Origin: a virus
Virus record (IMG/VR): IMGVR_UViG_3300044825_002458
Location: 1-60,740 of that record
Length of the DNA stretch: 60,740 nt
Reading direction: 5' to 3' (one strand)
Under the pieces are notes generated by a model. It searched no databases and had not been told where the DNA came from. It saw only the letters and a program-made list of their open reading frames with translations. Position 1 is the first letter of the stretch. Every line of letters starts with the position of its first letter. A program made the position numbers and the translations under genes. This document shows positions 16,902 through 26,892 of the stretch, piece after piece.

Positions 16902-17357
16902 TCACTTTCCTTGTTCAAGCATTGCCGAGCCGAGTACACAGTACCCGACGATATCGGTAAGGGTGTCTACGATGGACTCATTGAGGTTGTTAGTCGATGG
17001 GTTCTTGCTGAGGTTCTCGAATCGATCGACCTTGCTACCGATCCGCATGAACATACCCGCGTGACCCCACTTAATCAGTCCGCTGTCGCCGTATGCGATA
17101 TGCTTGCTCATCAACATATTGGCGAACTCACTCAAGTCGAGCATATCGCCCGACTTATTCAATTGCGCCAGAGCCAGTCGAGCAAGCTCGCAGTAGTATT
17201 TCCGAAACATCTGACGAGTTGATGTCCCCGCTCTGATCTGCTCAGAGATAGAGTCAATCGCCATCGTCAATGTGTGCAGTGGAAATATCACCGCCTCACA
17301 TCCCGCTTGGAGGTCCCAGAAAGTTTTCTTGATGTAGTCGATGTTTGGCAACAGCAT
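16902..17357 (-). CDS. DUF1599 (nucleotide modification-associated) protein
   Basis: A 151-residue helical protein matching DUF1599: IAYGDSGLIKWGHAGMFMRIGSKVDRFENL and then ESIVDTLTDIVGYCVL. The family is described as nucleotide-modification associated because it co-occurs with phage base-modification genes. Its biochemical activity is not established. It sits two bases after the primase-helicase stop and just before the dUTPase, at the head of the nucleotide block. Confidence 0.75.
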   Translation of the reverse strand: MLLPNIDYIKKTFWDLQAGCEAVIFPLHTLTMAIDSISEQIRAGTSTRQMFRKYYCELARLALAQLNKSGDMLDLSEFANMLMSKHIAYGDSGLIKWGHAGMFMRIGSKVDRFENLSKNPSTNNLNESIVDTLTDIVGYCVLGSAMLEQGK

Positions 17358-17358
17358 G

Positions 17359-20208
17359 TTACTTCTTCCTTTTTGCCTTGGTTCGATTCTGTTCGAATTC
17401 CCCGAGCCATTTGATGAACTCGGGATTCACACTATACTGAGATCCCCGGATGTGATTAACCGCGCGGTGACTGACCAGTGTGCTAAGCAGTCGGCGCGCG
17501 ATCATTGGATCACCGCTAGTCACGTTGGCCAGTGTATCGGGTGAAACCTCAGACACCGACCCAAGCAACATCAGCAGTGACGTATCGTTGGACAACAAGT
17601 CATCGAGCTCCCTAGCGAGCTTCTCTTTTTCCCGAATACCAGCTTGAGTCGAATATCGATCATAGCCGGCAGTAGGTTTCGAGTAGAAGGTGTCGATCAA
17701 CATGGAGGCGTATTTGACGTGCTCTTGTTTCACGATGAGCTTTTCGCCGCTCTTGTCGCATGAGTAGACGCGCGCAGCGATTGCTGCTGCAATCTTAGCG
17801 ATTTTGAATCGAATGTTAGCTCCCTGGATGAGAGGGATATCGCATGCTGGGTATTTCTCCATCAAGAAGATAGATTCTTCAGTGATGGTCTTTAGAGCTA
17901 CGTCGGTGAACTTGATCTGATCTTCAGTCCTAGACCATGCCCACAGTATGAGGTTCCTGAATGCCTCCACATCGAACTTATCGCTGTCGTCGGTGTTCGG
18001 TATGGTGAAGGTATTGATCTCGTCAGTGTTTACCTCATCATCGCCAATGAACAAAATGTAGTCGAATCGACGGATGTCTTCGACTGCTCCGATTAGTTCC
18101 TTGGCCGCTACTACACCATACGGGTAAGACGAGAGCAATCTACCAGTCCTTGTATTTGAGAGCCAGATCATTCGAGTCAATGCCTCGGCTCGATCATTAC
18201 GGACTTTTGTTGACTCCGCCACACCCTCGCTTCGGATTCGAGTCAACTTGCCGATGTCATTCACAGACATTGAGCTCATCTCGTCGATTAGCACCAGTCG
18301 ACCATTATTCATGGGTAACAAGCCCCACCGAATGATCCACTGCTTTCCGATGGATTCAACCGCTGCAACAAGACCGGCGTATGTCGACCCCTCACCCGAT
18401 GCTACTTGGCCTAGTCCATAGTAGTCAAGCAATCCCTCAGCGATTGACCCCTTACCCGTCGCTGAGTCACCGAGCACCAGGATATCGAGCATACCACGCT
18501 TGAGCCTCATCCCATTCAACGAGAAGCTCTTGACCGAATGGAATACAAGGTCAACGGATATATGGAGATCGGACCTACCTGGGATCTTGGTGATGTTCCT
18601 CCACTGCCAGTCAGCAATCTCCTTGATCTTTTCTTCTAGTGAGTTGTTACTTGAGACTGAGAACAGCGCTGATAGTCGTTTGCGATCGCGTGGGCTCAAC
18701 TCGAACGCTTCAACATCGGTCATGCTGATTGAAGCTCGAGGCGCAACGATTGATGCCAGCTGATTGTTCGGATCGGGTAGTACTCGACCCTCAAATGTGT
18801 ACTCTCGAGTCGGTAGTGTTCCTAAGTCGGCAGGGACTAGTGTGTTCGCAGTGACGTGGCGCCTATGACCAGATCCGATGGCGGGATTCAAGATGAGCTG
18901 AGTCAAGTACTGCCTAGATACAACCTCAACCTGACACCCGCACTCCGGCGTAGCGAACGAGAACCCAGCTTTGTTCTTCAGCTTGGTCATTATGGACGAT
19001 TTGCTCCCGCCCACATATTCCAAGAAGTCAAGCTCGTTCGGGGTAATGGTTACTTCTTTGAACTCATGATCCGTGTCTTGCATTGGGCACGTATCACAGG
19101 TCTTCTTACAGGACACACGTGCGGTATGTGGTACGACAAACGGAGTCATTGACTCGCCTGCAATACGAGCCTTGAACTTAACCTCTCGTTCGATCAAGGA
19201 GCTGTCGCTGACGACGATATCGAGCGGAGCCTCTCGAACATCTTGATCTACCACCGAGTCCGGGTTCTCGAGTTCAGGCTGAAGCTTGTCCATCTTAGCT
19301 TCCCAAGCATCGGCGGACCGCATCAGCTCGGACCCCTTCATCCAGTCCGATACGTCTTTGCCAGCATGCTTTGGAATCTTGATCCGGTATACCGCTTTAG
19401 CGATCGACCGAAGGGCCTTTAACGGTCGAGTCCAGAACCTATTACCGTCTTTGTCGTTGTCGTAGGCAATAACCACATCTAAGCCGCGGAAGTCTTCGTT
19501 GTACTCGTCGTTCCATGACTTGACTCCCGCGGTGCACGTTATCGCTGCAATACCAATGGATATTAGAGCAAGTGTGTCCCACTCACCTTCGCAGAGAACA
19601 ATGCGCCCATTACAAGTCTCCTTGGCCATAGCAAAGGAGGAAAATGGATACAGCTGTGTCGGTGACCCGAATGATCGACTTTCATTTGGGTCACGGTAGT
19701 TAATCATCTTCGGGCGACCCTTCGCCTTGGCGTCAACATCGTATTGCTTGGTGTTGATGACCTGTCCCCACCGGTCGTAGATGGGGAACACAATACGGCG
19801 GCCGTTGTATCCGAGGTTCATTCGGTCTCGGACTTCGTCGCTGACCATTCGACCTTCGATGTAGCTCTTCATCGGTTGACTCTGAGCTAACAAGCGCTTC
19901 CACTGCCTTACCTTCCTCGGTTCGATCGTCGGGTGGATGAACTCAGAGTAGATCTGGCTAGCCGCATCTTCGTGGCTTACCTTGTTGGCCTCGCTGTGGA
20001 ATTTGACGATCGATCTTCCCGCAGCGGAACAGCCATGGCAATAGAATGCACCTGTGTCCTTATTCAGATGCAAACTTGGAGTCTTCTCGCTATGGAAGAC
20101 GCACAGCACTCTAGCTTCGATTGCGTCTGGCCATCGGATCTCACCGAACACCCTCGAGTAGTATTCAGAGGGCGAAACTTTCTTACGGACGTAATCAGCG
20201 AGGCTCAT
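17359..20208 (-). CDS. CHC2-TOPRIM primase fused to MCM-like helicase
   Basis: A 949-residue replication protein. Residues 30-62 form a CHC2 zinc ribbon (C36, H39, C57, C60). Residues 200-290 form a TOPRIM domain (CEGEWD with E207; AYDNDKDG with D250 and D252) that would make primers. Residues 330-500 look like an OB domain with a cysteine cluster (C367, C371, C374, C423, C425). Residues 570-760 form an AAA+ module with Walker A GDSATGKGS, Walker B RLVLIDEMSS and an arginine-rich RIRSEG segment, closest to MCM helicases. Phage primase-helicases usually carry a RecA-type DnaB helicase, so this pairing is unusual. The C-terminus is probably winged-helix. Confidence 0.85.
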   Translation of the reverse strand: MSLADYVRKKVSPSEYYSRVFGEIRWPDAIEARVLCVFHSEKTPSLHLNKDTGAFYCHGCSAAGRSIVKFHSEANKVSHEDAASQIYSEFIHPTIEPRKVRQWKRLLAQSQPMKSYIEGRMVSDEVRDRMNLGYNGRRIVFPIYDRWGQVINTKQYDVDAKAKGRPKMINYRDPNESRSFGSPTQLYPFSSFAMAKETCNGRIVLCEGEWDTLALISIGIAAITCTAGVKSWNDEYNEDFRGLDVVIAYDNDKDGNRFWTRPLKALRSIAKAVYRIKIPKHAGKDVSDWMKGSELMRSADAWEAKMDKLQPELENPDSVVDQDVREAPLDIVVSDSSLIEREVKFKARIAGESMTPFVVPHTARVSCKKTCDTCPMQDTDHEFKEVTITPNELDFLEYVGGSKSSIMTKLKNKAGFSFATPECGCQVEVVSRQYLTQLILNPAIGSGHRRHVTANTLVPADLGTLPTREYTFEGRVLPDPNNQLASIVAPRASISMTDVEAFELSPRDRKRLSALFSVSSNNSLEEKIKEIADWQWRNITKIPGRSDLHISVDLVFHSVKSFSLNGMRLKRGMLDILVLGDSATGKGSIAEGLLDYYGLGQVASGEGSTYAGLVAAVESIGKQWIIRWGLLPMNNGRLVLIDEMSSMSVNDIGKLTRIRSEGVAESTKVRNDRAEALTRMIWLSNTRTGRLLSSYPYGVVAAKELIGAVEDIRRFDYILFIGDDEVNTDEINTFTIPNTDDSDKFDVEAFRNLILWAWSRTEDQIKFTDVALKTITEESIFLMEKYPACDIPLIQGANIRFKIAKIAAAIAARVYSCDKSGEKLIVKQEHVKYASMLIDTFYSKPTAGYDRYSTQAGIREKEKLARELDDLLSNDTSLLMLLGSVSEVSPDTLANVTSGDPMIARRLLSTLVSHRAVNHIRGSQYSVNPEFIKWLGEFEQNRTKAKRKK

Positions 20209-20465
20209 GCTTTCACGTTGACTCCGACCAGTTCAAAGTAAAGCACCGCTGCCCCCGACGTAATGGCTCATGGGATTCGATATACCCCCAGGTCAAGGGG
20301 GTCGAGTATGGACGTGGGCGCGGCTACCAGAGCGTTTTGGTCTTACCACATCCACACGACGAGATTGCTCGTCAGGCCATGAGCGCTCGACCGGTCAGAA
20401 TCGTTACGTCGAGAGCAGCGGTACAAGTATCAAAGAGCGATTGTCCCAGTCGGTGGCTAGAAGGG
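20209..20465 (-). other. 257-base leader between SSB and primase genes
   Basis: No convincing gene is seen. A GC-rich hairpin (arms 20284-20289 ACCCCC and 20297-20302 GGGGGT, loop AGGTCAA) lies mid-region and may control read-through between SSB and primase. I looked for a tRNA cloverleaf and found none. Confidence 0.4.
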
Positions 20466-21542
<1,077 letters not shown>

Positions 21543-21545
21543 TTG

Positions 21546-22316
21546 CTAGCCCTTGTTGGTTTGGGTTTGGAACGTGTTGTAGAACGCCTTGCCGTCCAGA
21601 CGCTCCAAGCCATCTGGGCGGTTTCGACGAGTTCGGTCTTTAGCGTATACCGCCTCCGAAGGTTGCGTAACCAGGGTGCGGATCTCGATCGGCTTTCCGT
21701 TCTTCTTGGCGCGAGAGAATCCACAGTACCCCGCCACAGATACCAACGGAACGATCACCTTCCATGCGCTCTTGCCCATGTCAGGCATCGTTCGATCGGT
21801 CTCGATGATGCGCGTCTTGACGGTTTTGATCGTCTCGTGGGCGATGAAGACAATCCCCGTATCCAACGCCTTCAAGCGCCCGAGGAACGTCAAGAGCTCT
21901 TTCTTGAATGCTCGCCAGCCCTTTGCAAACCCCGCATCGCCCAACGAGTCGATGCCGAGCTTCTTGCATACGTAGTCTTCGGCGGCATTCGCCCAGTCAT
22001 CTACGTGGTCCACAGCAATGATGTTGTACTTCGGCGAGTCCTTCGACTCGAGAAGCTCCAGGACCTTCAAGAAGTCCAACCATGTCGAGCACTCGATCGC
22101 CATGGTCTTCAAGTGTCGTGTGCCTCGATCCGTGGACATGAAGAGGACGTTATCGTCCATATCGTTCACGAAGGTCGTCTTCCCCACACCGGGCGGCCCA
22201 TAGAAGAGCATCACTTCGTCTTTCGGGCCGCGGGACTTGATCGACTTTTTCGTCGGCAAGTTCGAGATGGAGCTTTTTGCTCCGAGTGGCTTCTTGAGCC
22301 GAAGTGCCTGTTTCAA
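21546..22316 (-). CDS. Sak4-like RecA-fold ATPase
   Basis: A 256-residue P-loop ATPase with Walker A GPPGVGKTT (residues 40-48) and Walker B IIAVDHVDDW (D103). The length and the FIAHETIKT strand fit the AAA_24/Sak4 group of phage recombination mediators that act on ssDNA with SSB. It begins at TTG 22316 with AGGAG about seven bases upstream. Its place between SSB and a Cas4-like nuclease completes a recombination module. A purely regulatory ATPase role cannot be excluded. Confidence 0.8.
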   Translation of the reverse strand: MKQALRLKKPLGAKSSISNLPTKKSIKSRGPKDEVMLFYGPPGVGKTTFVNDMDDNVLFMSTDRGTRHLKTMAIECSTWLDFLKVLELLESKDSPKYNIIAVDHVDDWANAAEDYVCKKLGIDSLGDAGFAKGWRAFKKELLTFLGRLKALDTGIVFIAHETIKTVKTRIIETDRTMPDMGKSAWKVIVPLVSVAGYCGFSRAKKNGKPIEIRTLVTQPSEAVYAKDRTRRNRPDGLERLDGKAFYNTFQTQTNKG

Positions 22317-22395
22317 AGGGAAGCTCCTGTGTCAGTCAGAACGCGATCGACAATAACGAATGGCAGTTACAATTGCACGTTCTGAGAAAGAATGG

Positions 22396-22647
22396 TTAGA
22401 CCTTTGACCTGATCCGGTGGTTAAGTTCAGTCATCCCACAGACTGAACATACCGCATTCCCATCGATGACCTTGAACTGGTGACCGCATCGATGAATGTA
22501 GCCGAAAGCCAGCGAAGCCACCAATGTGGAGGCTTCAAACTTCGGCCTATCACCGATAAACCCGCATGAGCATTCACACTCGGTGGTCATGACCTTGGCC
22601 TGATCCCAAATCGCTGCGAGGTCAGAGAGTCTAGATTGTCGGCTCAT
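22396..22647 (-). CDS. Zinc-ribbon protein
   Basis: An 83-residue protein with a cysteine-rich centre (CECSCGF), a CGHQF segment and CSVCGM, enough for one or two zinc sites. I chose ATG 22647, which has GGAG six bases upstream, over an earlier in-frame ATG inside the nuclease gene. It overlaps the Cas4-like gene by 17 bases. Nucleic-acid or protein binding is inferred. The 79 bases before Sak4 show no gene. Confidence 0.6.
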   Translation of the reverse strand: MSRQSRLSDLAAIWDQAKVMTTECECSCGFIGDRPKFEASTLVASLAFGYIHRCGHQFKVIDGNAVCSVCGMTELNHRIRSKV

Positions 22648-23740
22648 CTCCAAGCTCCCGGTGCATCGACTCGATTTGCGTAAGACCGAGCGATGTCCCC
22701 TTGTCGAGACCTCTTGTGCAGAGGTCGTGATACTCACACATCTTGAAGTAGGCATTACAGTGAGAGTCGTTGGTATACCAGGCATTAGGCTTCGTTACGA
22801 AGCTTGTGTTACAGAACTCAGTAAACTGGGCATGAGTCAGCAAGAGATTCAAGCAGAACTCAGCCAACTGAGACCGAGTGAACTGAATCCTCTCGCGGTA
22901 GAAGTACTTGCTTGGCTGAGAGGTGTAGTCTGCAATAACCCGATCCCTGAACTCAGCCAACGGTTCGTTGCTCTTTCGCCTGAGCTTAGACTTTTGGGTC
23001 ACGTTGTAGACAATGCCCGATACTGGTTCTTCGGTAAGCATACTCAGGGCCAATTGATACCCTTGGATCTGAGTGTCCAAAGCCAGCCGTTGGATGTACT
23101 CGGGGGTGATGAGCGAAGCGGTCTTATGCTCGAGGCCCCAGTTCGTCTTCTTCTCCCTGAAGACACCATCGATCGACCCCGCATAGAAGAATGGACCCAT
23201 GTCGATCAAGAACTGGCGCTCGATGCCGATGTCTCGATCGAAATCCCACACCTCGCGATCACCCTCGTAGATCTTCGCATATCCATTGAGCATACCTTCG
23301 AAAGTGTTGACCTGCATCTCCATCTTCACTGCATCTTCTTCATCGAAGAGCGCCGCGCTTGTTCTCATCACTTCGGTGAGTTCCTTCATGGCCATGGTAG
23401 TGATCTTGGCCATAGACGACTTCTTCGACTTGTACCACTTGCCAAGGCACTCGTGGAACTTAGTACCTACGGCCAGCGCGGGCGATCCAACTCGAGGCAC
23501 TAGCCTCATCAGATACTTCCAGAAGAACTTCCGCGGACACTGCCTAAAGAGTTTGACGGATGAGGCCGTCCAGATCATCTTTTCGGGGATGATGACCTCA
23601 CCATCAAACGGATTGTGGATGATGAGCCTTCGTGTCTCGGGTGGAAGCTTAGCATTGAGCTTCTCAAGGAACTTGCTCGATGCCTTAGCGGACACGACAT
23701 GCGTATCGGCTTGAAGCCCCAGTTCAATTGGATTGACCAT
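22631..23740 (-). CDS. Cas4/RecB-type PD-(D/E)XK nuclease
   Basis: A 369-residue exonuclease-like protein. The nuclease core shows AGSIDGVF (D191), GLEHKTA (E204, K206) and a downstream Q-containing QIQGYQLAL motif, the RecB-family pattern. A cysteine in FRQCPRKFFW (C68) and a C-terminal FKMCEYHDLC cluster fit the four-cysteine iron-sulphur site of Cas4/AddB proteins. It would process DNA ends for recombination with Sak4 and SSB. Its ATG overlaps the upstream stop (TGATG). It is not part of a CRISPR locus. Confidence 0.85.
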   Translation of the reverse strand: MVNPIELGLQADTHVVSAKASSKFLEKLNAKLPPETRRLIIHNPFDGEVIIPEKMIWTASSVKLFRQCPRKFFWKYLMRLVPRVGSPALAVGTKFHECLGKWYKSKKSSMAKITTMAMKELTEVMRTSAALFDEEDAVKMEMQVNTFEGMLNGYAKIYEGDREVWDFDRDIGIERQFLIDMGPFFYAGSIDGVFREKKTNWGLEHKTASLITPEYIQRLALDTQIQGYQLALSMLTEEPVSGIVYNVTQKSKLRRKSNEPLAEFRDRVIADYTSQPSKYFYRERIQFTRSQLAEFCLNLLLTHAQFTEFCNTSFVTKPNAWYTNDSHCNAYFKMCEYHDLCTRGLDKGTSLGLTQIESMHRELGDEPTI

Positions 23741-24087
23741 CAGAATGGCTCCTCAATCAAGTAGTGCTTCATGGTGTCGATACCCTTTGCGGTACTCACT
23801 TCGCGAGCACTACGGATGATTCTGAACTTACGCTGGTTGAACCAGACTGGTTGACCATCGCTCATGTCGGTCTTGAAGTGGAAGTTGAACTGGGCCACTT
23901 CGATTTCGCCACTCGGATACTCCTTCAAGAAGCGAGTGATTTTGACACCGCTCTTCCGTTCGTAGTGTCGGAGGATTGCGTCGATGGTTTCGCCGCACGG
24001 TTCGCCATGCACACAGGGGAACGGGCTAACACATTCACCGTTAGGCAGGATGAAGCAGTTGTCTCGGATCTCTTTGAACTTGGTCAT
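23740..24087 (-). CDS. Hypothetical protein, 115 residues
   Basis: Starts at ATG 24087, overlapping the upstream stop as ATGA. An earlier ATG at 24225 lies inside that gene. The leader just before the start is A/C-rich (CACAAACCAAACCA) with no ribosome binding site. The sequence has CVSPFPCVHGEPCG, a possible metal site, and a beta-rich C-terminal part (IEVAQFNFHFKTD). I do not recognise the family. Confidence 0.55.
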   Translation of the reverse strand: MTKFKEIRDNCFILPNGECVSPFPCVHGEPCGETIDAILRHYERKSGVKITRFLKEYPSGEIEVAQFNFHFKTDMSDGQPVWFNQRKFRIIRSAREVSTAKGIDTMKHYLIEEPF

Positions 24088-24515
24088 TGGTTTGGTTTGT
24101 GGGGAGTTGGCCAGATGTATGGGAGATTGTTTGGCTCGACCCATCCGTATCGACCGTACCAGGTTGGGTCTTTTCGCAGGAGGTTCGATCGATGAGAACT
24201 GTGGAAGTCTTCGTAGAAAATCCACCAGGGCAGCTCAATGCGATCGGGTAAGTCGAACAACTTCATGGTGTTTCGAAAACCTCGCCTACACCACTCGACG
24301 ATCGCTAAGTTGTGATAGAGCTTCAGCGCGTCCAGCTTACCATCCCACATTATCCTAGCCGGGTGGTTTGCCCAACCTTTGACTACCTCACCCGATTGGA
24401 TCTTGATAGTGGCGTTAACAAGCTGCATGGCCTCTACTCTTTGTTTGCCCAGCCTCTTGTTGTCGAGCGATTCGACCGATCGACGGAAGCACGGGTATGG
24501 TAGAAACGTTTGCAT
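24084..24515 (-). CDS. MSMEG_6728-like / pyrimidine-dimer glycosylase-related protein
   Basis: A 143-residue protein beginning MQTFLPYPCF with SLDNKRLGKQRVEAMQL and then WANHPARIMWDG, the signature of the MSMEG_6728 family found in bacteria and phages. The family resembles endonuclease V-type pyrimidine-dimer DNA glycosylases, so a DNA repair role is likely but not demonstrated. It lies in the recombination and repair block, directly before the SNF2-type helicase in sequence order. Confidence 0.75.
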   Translation of the reverse strand: MQTFLPYPCFRRSVESLDNKRLGKQRVEAMQLVNATIKIQSGEVVKGWANHPARIMWDGKLDALKLYHNLAIVEWCRRGFRNTMKLFDLPDRIELPWWIFYEDFHSSHRSNLLRKDPTWYGRYGWVEPNNLPYIWPTPHKPNQ

Positions 24516-25924
24516 TACTTGAACAGGTCTTGTGGTCGTTGACCGAGCCGTAGTTGTTTGAGGATAAAGTCAGCCAGATCTGTCTTCTGACGGACAGACT
24601 CCAGTGACTTCAAGTCAGGTGAACCCTCAGTCACAAGATCATAGTAAGTGATAGAACGATGCTTCTCAGATCCAATTCGTCTGATTCTTCGTTCTGACTG
24701 CAGCCTTGACATAACGCGATCGCTGTGAGAATAGTAAATCGCGGTATCGGCTACAATCAGCTCGTTCATCCCAATGCCCGAATCAGCCTGGCCTATGAAC
24801 ACTCGGACTCTCGGATTGTCTCGGAATTGTCTCCTTGCCTCATCCTTCTGATCCTTCTCCTTACCGTAGAACCGGACATTGCTCACTTTCGCCTGACTCA
24901 GCGTTTCACTGATCTTGTCGATCTCCGCAGTGAAGGCCGCCCAAACCACTATTTTCTTCTTCCTTGCAAGTTCGTTCTTGATGAGGTCAATCAGCAATGC
25001 CATCTTTGAACACTTGAGGTATTCAGGCTTACCCCGAGCTTTACCCTCTACCTTAGGAGGGTATACGAAGCCCCCTGCAATATGCCTAAGCTTAGACAGC
25101 TTGACTATAACGTGGTCGATGTCGAATGATCCGCCTTTGAACTCGTACTCCCATTCTTCAATCACCTTCTTAGCCCTTCGGCTTTGTTCAGGCGTCATTT
25201 CCACTGACCTCATCAGCCTACGAACCGGCGGTAGTTTCAGAACGTCGTCCTCATGGACATGGAACGCGATTGTCGATAACAGTCGGGGAATCGTTCGATG
25301 ACTTTCGCTCTTGACTATCCACATAGGCGGAGCCGGAGGCCTTAGCTTGATGAAGAAGCGGTTCATGAACGACCACCAACTAGTACCGAACGTATGACCG
25401 CCGTCTATCACCATCGCCTGTGACCAGATGTCCTCCCATGCGTCGTTAGTGAGAGGTGTACCTGACAACACAAGTCGCCTAGGAATTCGCTGACTGATCT
25501 TGACCACCGCTTTGGTCTGAGCAGCTTTCCACCTCTTGATGAACTGTGACTCATCCGTTATCAAGCAATTGGCATCGAACTCGATAGCTTGATCTTTACT
25601 AGACCTAGCCCGCCCATACGTCAACATGAGCCACTTGGTCTCAGGCGGCATCTTCTTCCAGTCCTTTGGACTTTCGATTCGATGGATGCGTGAAGCATCC
25701 TCACCCTCTCGCTCAAGCTCGGACTCCCAGGTCAAGAAGTCATCACGACGGCAGATGATCAGGACCCGCTTAAAGGACCTTGCATATCGAATCGACAGGA
25801 TGGTCTTGCCCGTACCGGGGGCCATGAACACACCCGCTCGACCTCTTCGCTGAATAATAAACTTCAGCGCATCCTGCTGATACGGCTTTAGCTTCCGATA
25901 TCCTTCAACAGCCTTGACTTCCAT
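24515..25924 (-). CDS. SNF2-like DEAD/DEAH helicase
   Basis: A 469-residue superfamily 2 ATPase. Motif I is APGTGKT (residues 35-41), motif II is DESQ (D124-Q127) and motif III is LSGTP. The C-terminal lobe has a GIGMN segment and RLQSERRIRRIGSEKH, matching motifs V and VI of SNF2-family proteins. Such phage enzymes remodel or unwind DNA during replication and repair. The start at ATG 25924 overlaps the upstream ligase-like gene by 37 bases. Confidence 0.85.
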   Translation of the reverse strand: MEVKAVEGYRKLKPYQQDALKFIIQRRGRAGVFMAPGTGKTILSIRYARSFKRVLIICRRDDFLTWESELEREGEDASRIHRIESPKDWKKMPPETKWLMLTYGRARSSKDQAIEFDANCLITDESQFIKRWKAAQTKAVVKISQRIPRRLVLSGTPLTNDAWEDIWSQAMVIDGGHTFGTSWWSFMNRFFIKLRPPAPPMWIVKSESHRTIPRLLSTIAFHVHEDDVLKLPPVRRLMRSVEMTPEQSRRAKKVIEEWEYEFKGGSFDIDHVIVKLSKLRHIAGGFVYPPKVEGKARGKPEYLKCSKMALLIDLIKNELARKKKIVVWAAFTAEIDKISETLSQAKVSNVRFYGKEKDQKDEARRQFRDNPRVRVFIGQADSGIGMNELIVADTAIYYSHSDRVMSRLQSERRIRRIGSEKHRSITYYDLVTEGSPDLKSLESVRQKTDLADFILKQLRLGQRPQDLFK

Positions 25925-26892
25925 TTACTAACCTTGGGCTTTACCTTGAACTTGGTAACAAAGTTGGCCACGCTCATCATCTCACGAGTGGCTTTACCCG
26001 CGAATCGATGGAACTTTGGGTTTATCAGTGTACCGTCCGGCTCAATGCGTTCAGCCCTTACTTCAACTTTCCTCCCCCGTAGGACGTTGATGTTGTCCAT
26101 CTCAGCCAGCAGCTGAGGCATGTCCGGTGGGAACTTGGTCACTTCCAATTTGAACCTATCCATCGATACCACGATCGATCGGATATACCCGCCAGACGAA
26201 TAGGTCCACTCGACTACTTTACCGAATACCGAGACAAATGGCTTTACTAGGTAAGCTCGTGAACCGCCCTGATCGTGTTTGAGAACCCAGCCCTCGATAC
26301 CCATCTCGAGGGCTTCTTTCTCTAGGTAGTTACGTCGATCGGCCACCGTGGATAGCCGCTGGAATTGAACCATGCGCTTCACGGGAATAGCGAACATGGT
26401 CGGGAACTCAAGCGAGCTTAGCTTAGATAGTCCTGCAGTGGGTGACTCCCACAGGAGTGAATTACCATCATAGTAGGGTAACCCGACCGACCATATCTGG
26501 AAGTCGTTGCCGGATTTTCGAGCTTCAGCCGCAACCCGTCGTGAGAACCCGGGTACCATCAGTATACCCTCAACTGCACTCTTTGGTGGTATACGGTCCT
26601 GGATCATTTTGTACCATGGGTGGTTTACGAAATGCGGGAATCGGTAGGTGTATTCGAAATCATCGTCTACCTTATCACCAAGCACCGCAATACGACCCGA
26701 CGGCTGAACCCATGCAGTGACCCGAATTCCTGTTGCCCATTCCTGGATCACCGATGACATGCCTAGCGCCTGACCGGCCCACAGTTTTATCCGAGGCCAT
26801 TCGATAGCCCAATTGGATAGACCGGGCAAAGGCCTAAACTGTGGAACGGCCTGTGAGATAGGCCGTATCACTGAGCCCCGCCTCCAGGACAT
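25888..26892 (-). CDS. ATP-dependent DNA ligase-like protein, catalytic lysine apparently lost
   Basis: A 334-residue protein with a diverged ligase layout: VEGILMVPG (motif III-like), EGWVLKHDQGG (motif IV-like), YLVKPF (motif V-like), then a beta-rich OB-like C-terminus. Where ligases have KLDGIR, this protein reads WATGIR, so the nucleotidyl-accepting lysine is replaced by tryptophan in my alignment. It may be an inactive structural relative or use another residue. The neighbours are a helicase and an HTH protein. Family call is tentative. Confidence 0.5.
   Translation of the reverse strand: MSWRRGSVIRPISQAVPQFRPLPGLSNWAIEWPRIKLWAGQALGMSSVIQEWATGIRVTAWVQPSGRIAVLGDKVDDDFEYTYRFPHFVNHPWYKMIQDRIPPKSAVEGILMVPGFSRRVAAEARKSGNDFQIWSVGLPYYDGNSLLWESPTAGLSKLSSLEFPTMFAIPVKRMVQFQRLSTVADRRNYLEKEALEMGIEGWVLKHDQGGSRAYLVKPFVSVFGKVVEWTYSSGGYIRSIVVSMDRFKLEVTKFPPDMPQLLAEMDNINVLRGRKVEVRAERIEPDGTLINPKFHRFAGKATREMMSVANFVTKFKVKPKVSKWKSRLLKDIGS

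Noticed and set aside
20209-20465. Possible tRNA in the SSB-primase gap
   Set aside because: A TTCGAT-like sequence near 20277 lacks the flanking stems, and no cloverleaf can be drawn.
22631-23740. CRISPR association suggested by the Cas4-like nuclease
   Set aside because: No direct-repeat/spacer array and no other cas genes are present; the neighbours are phage recombination genes.
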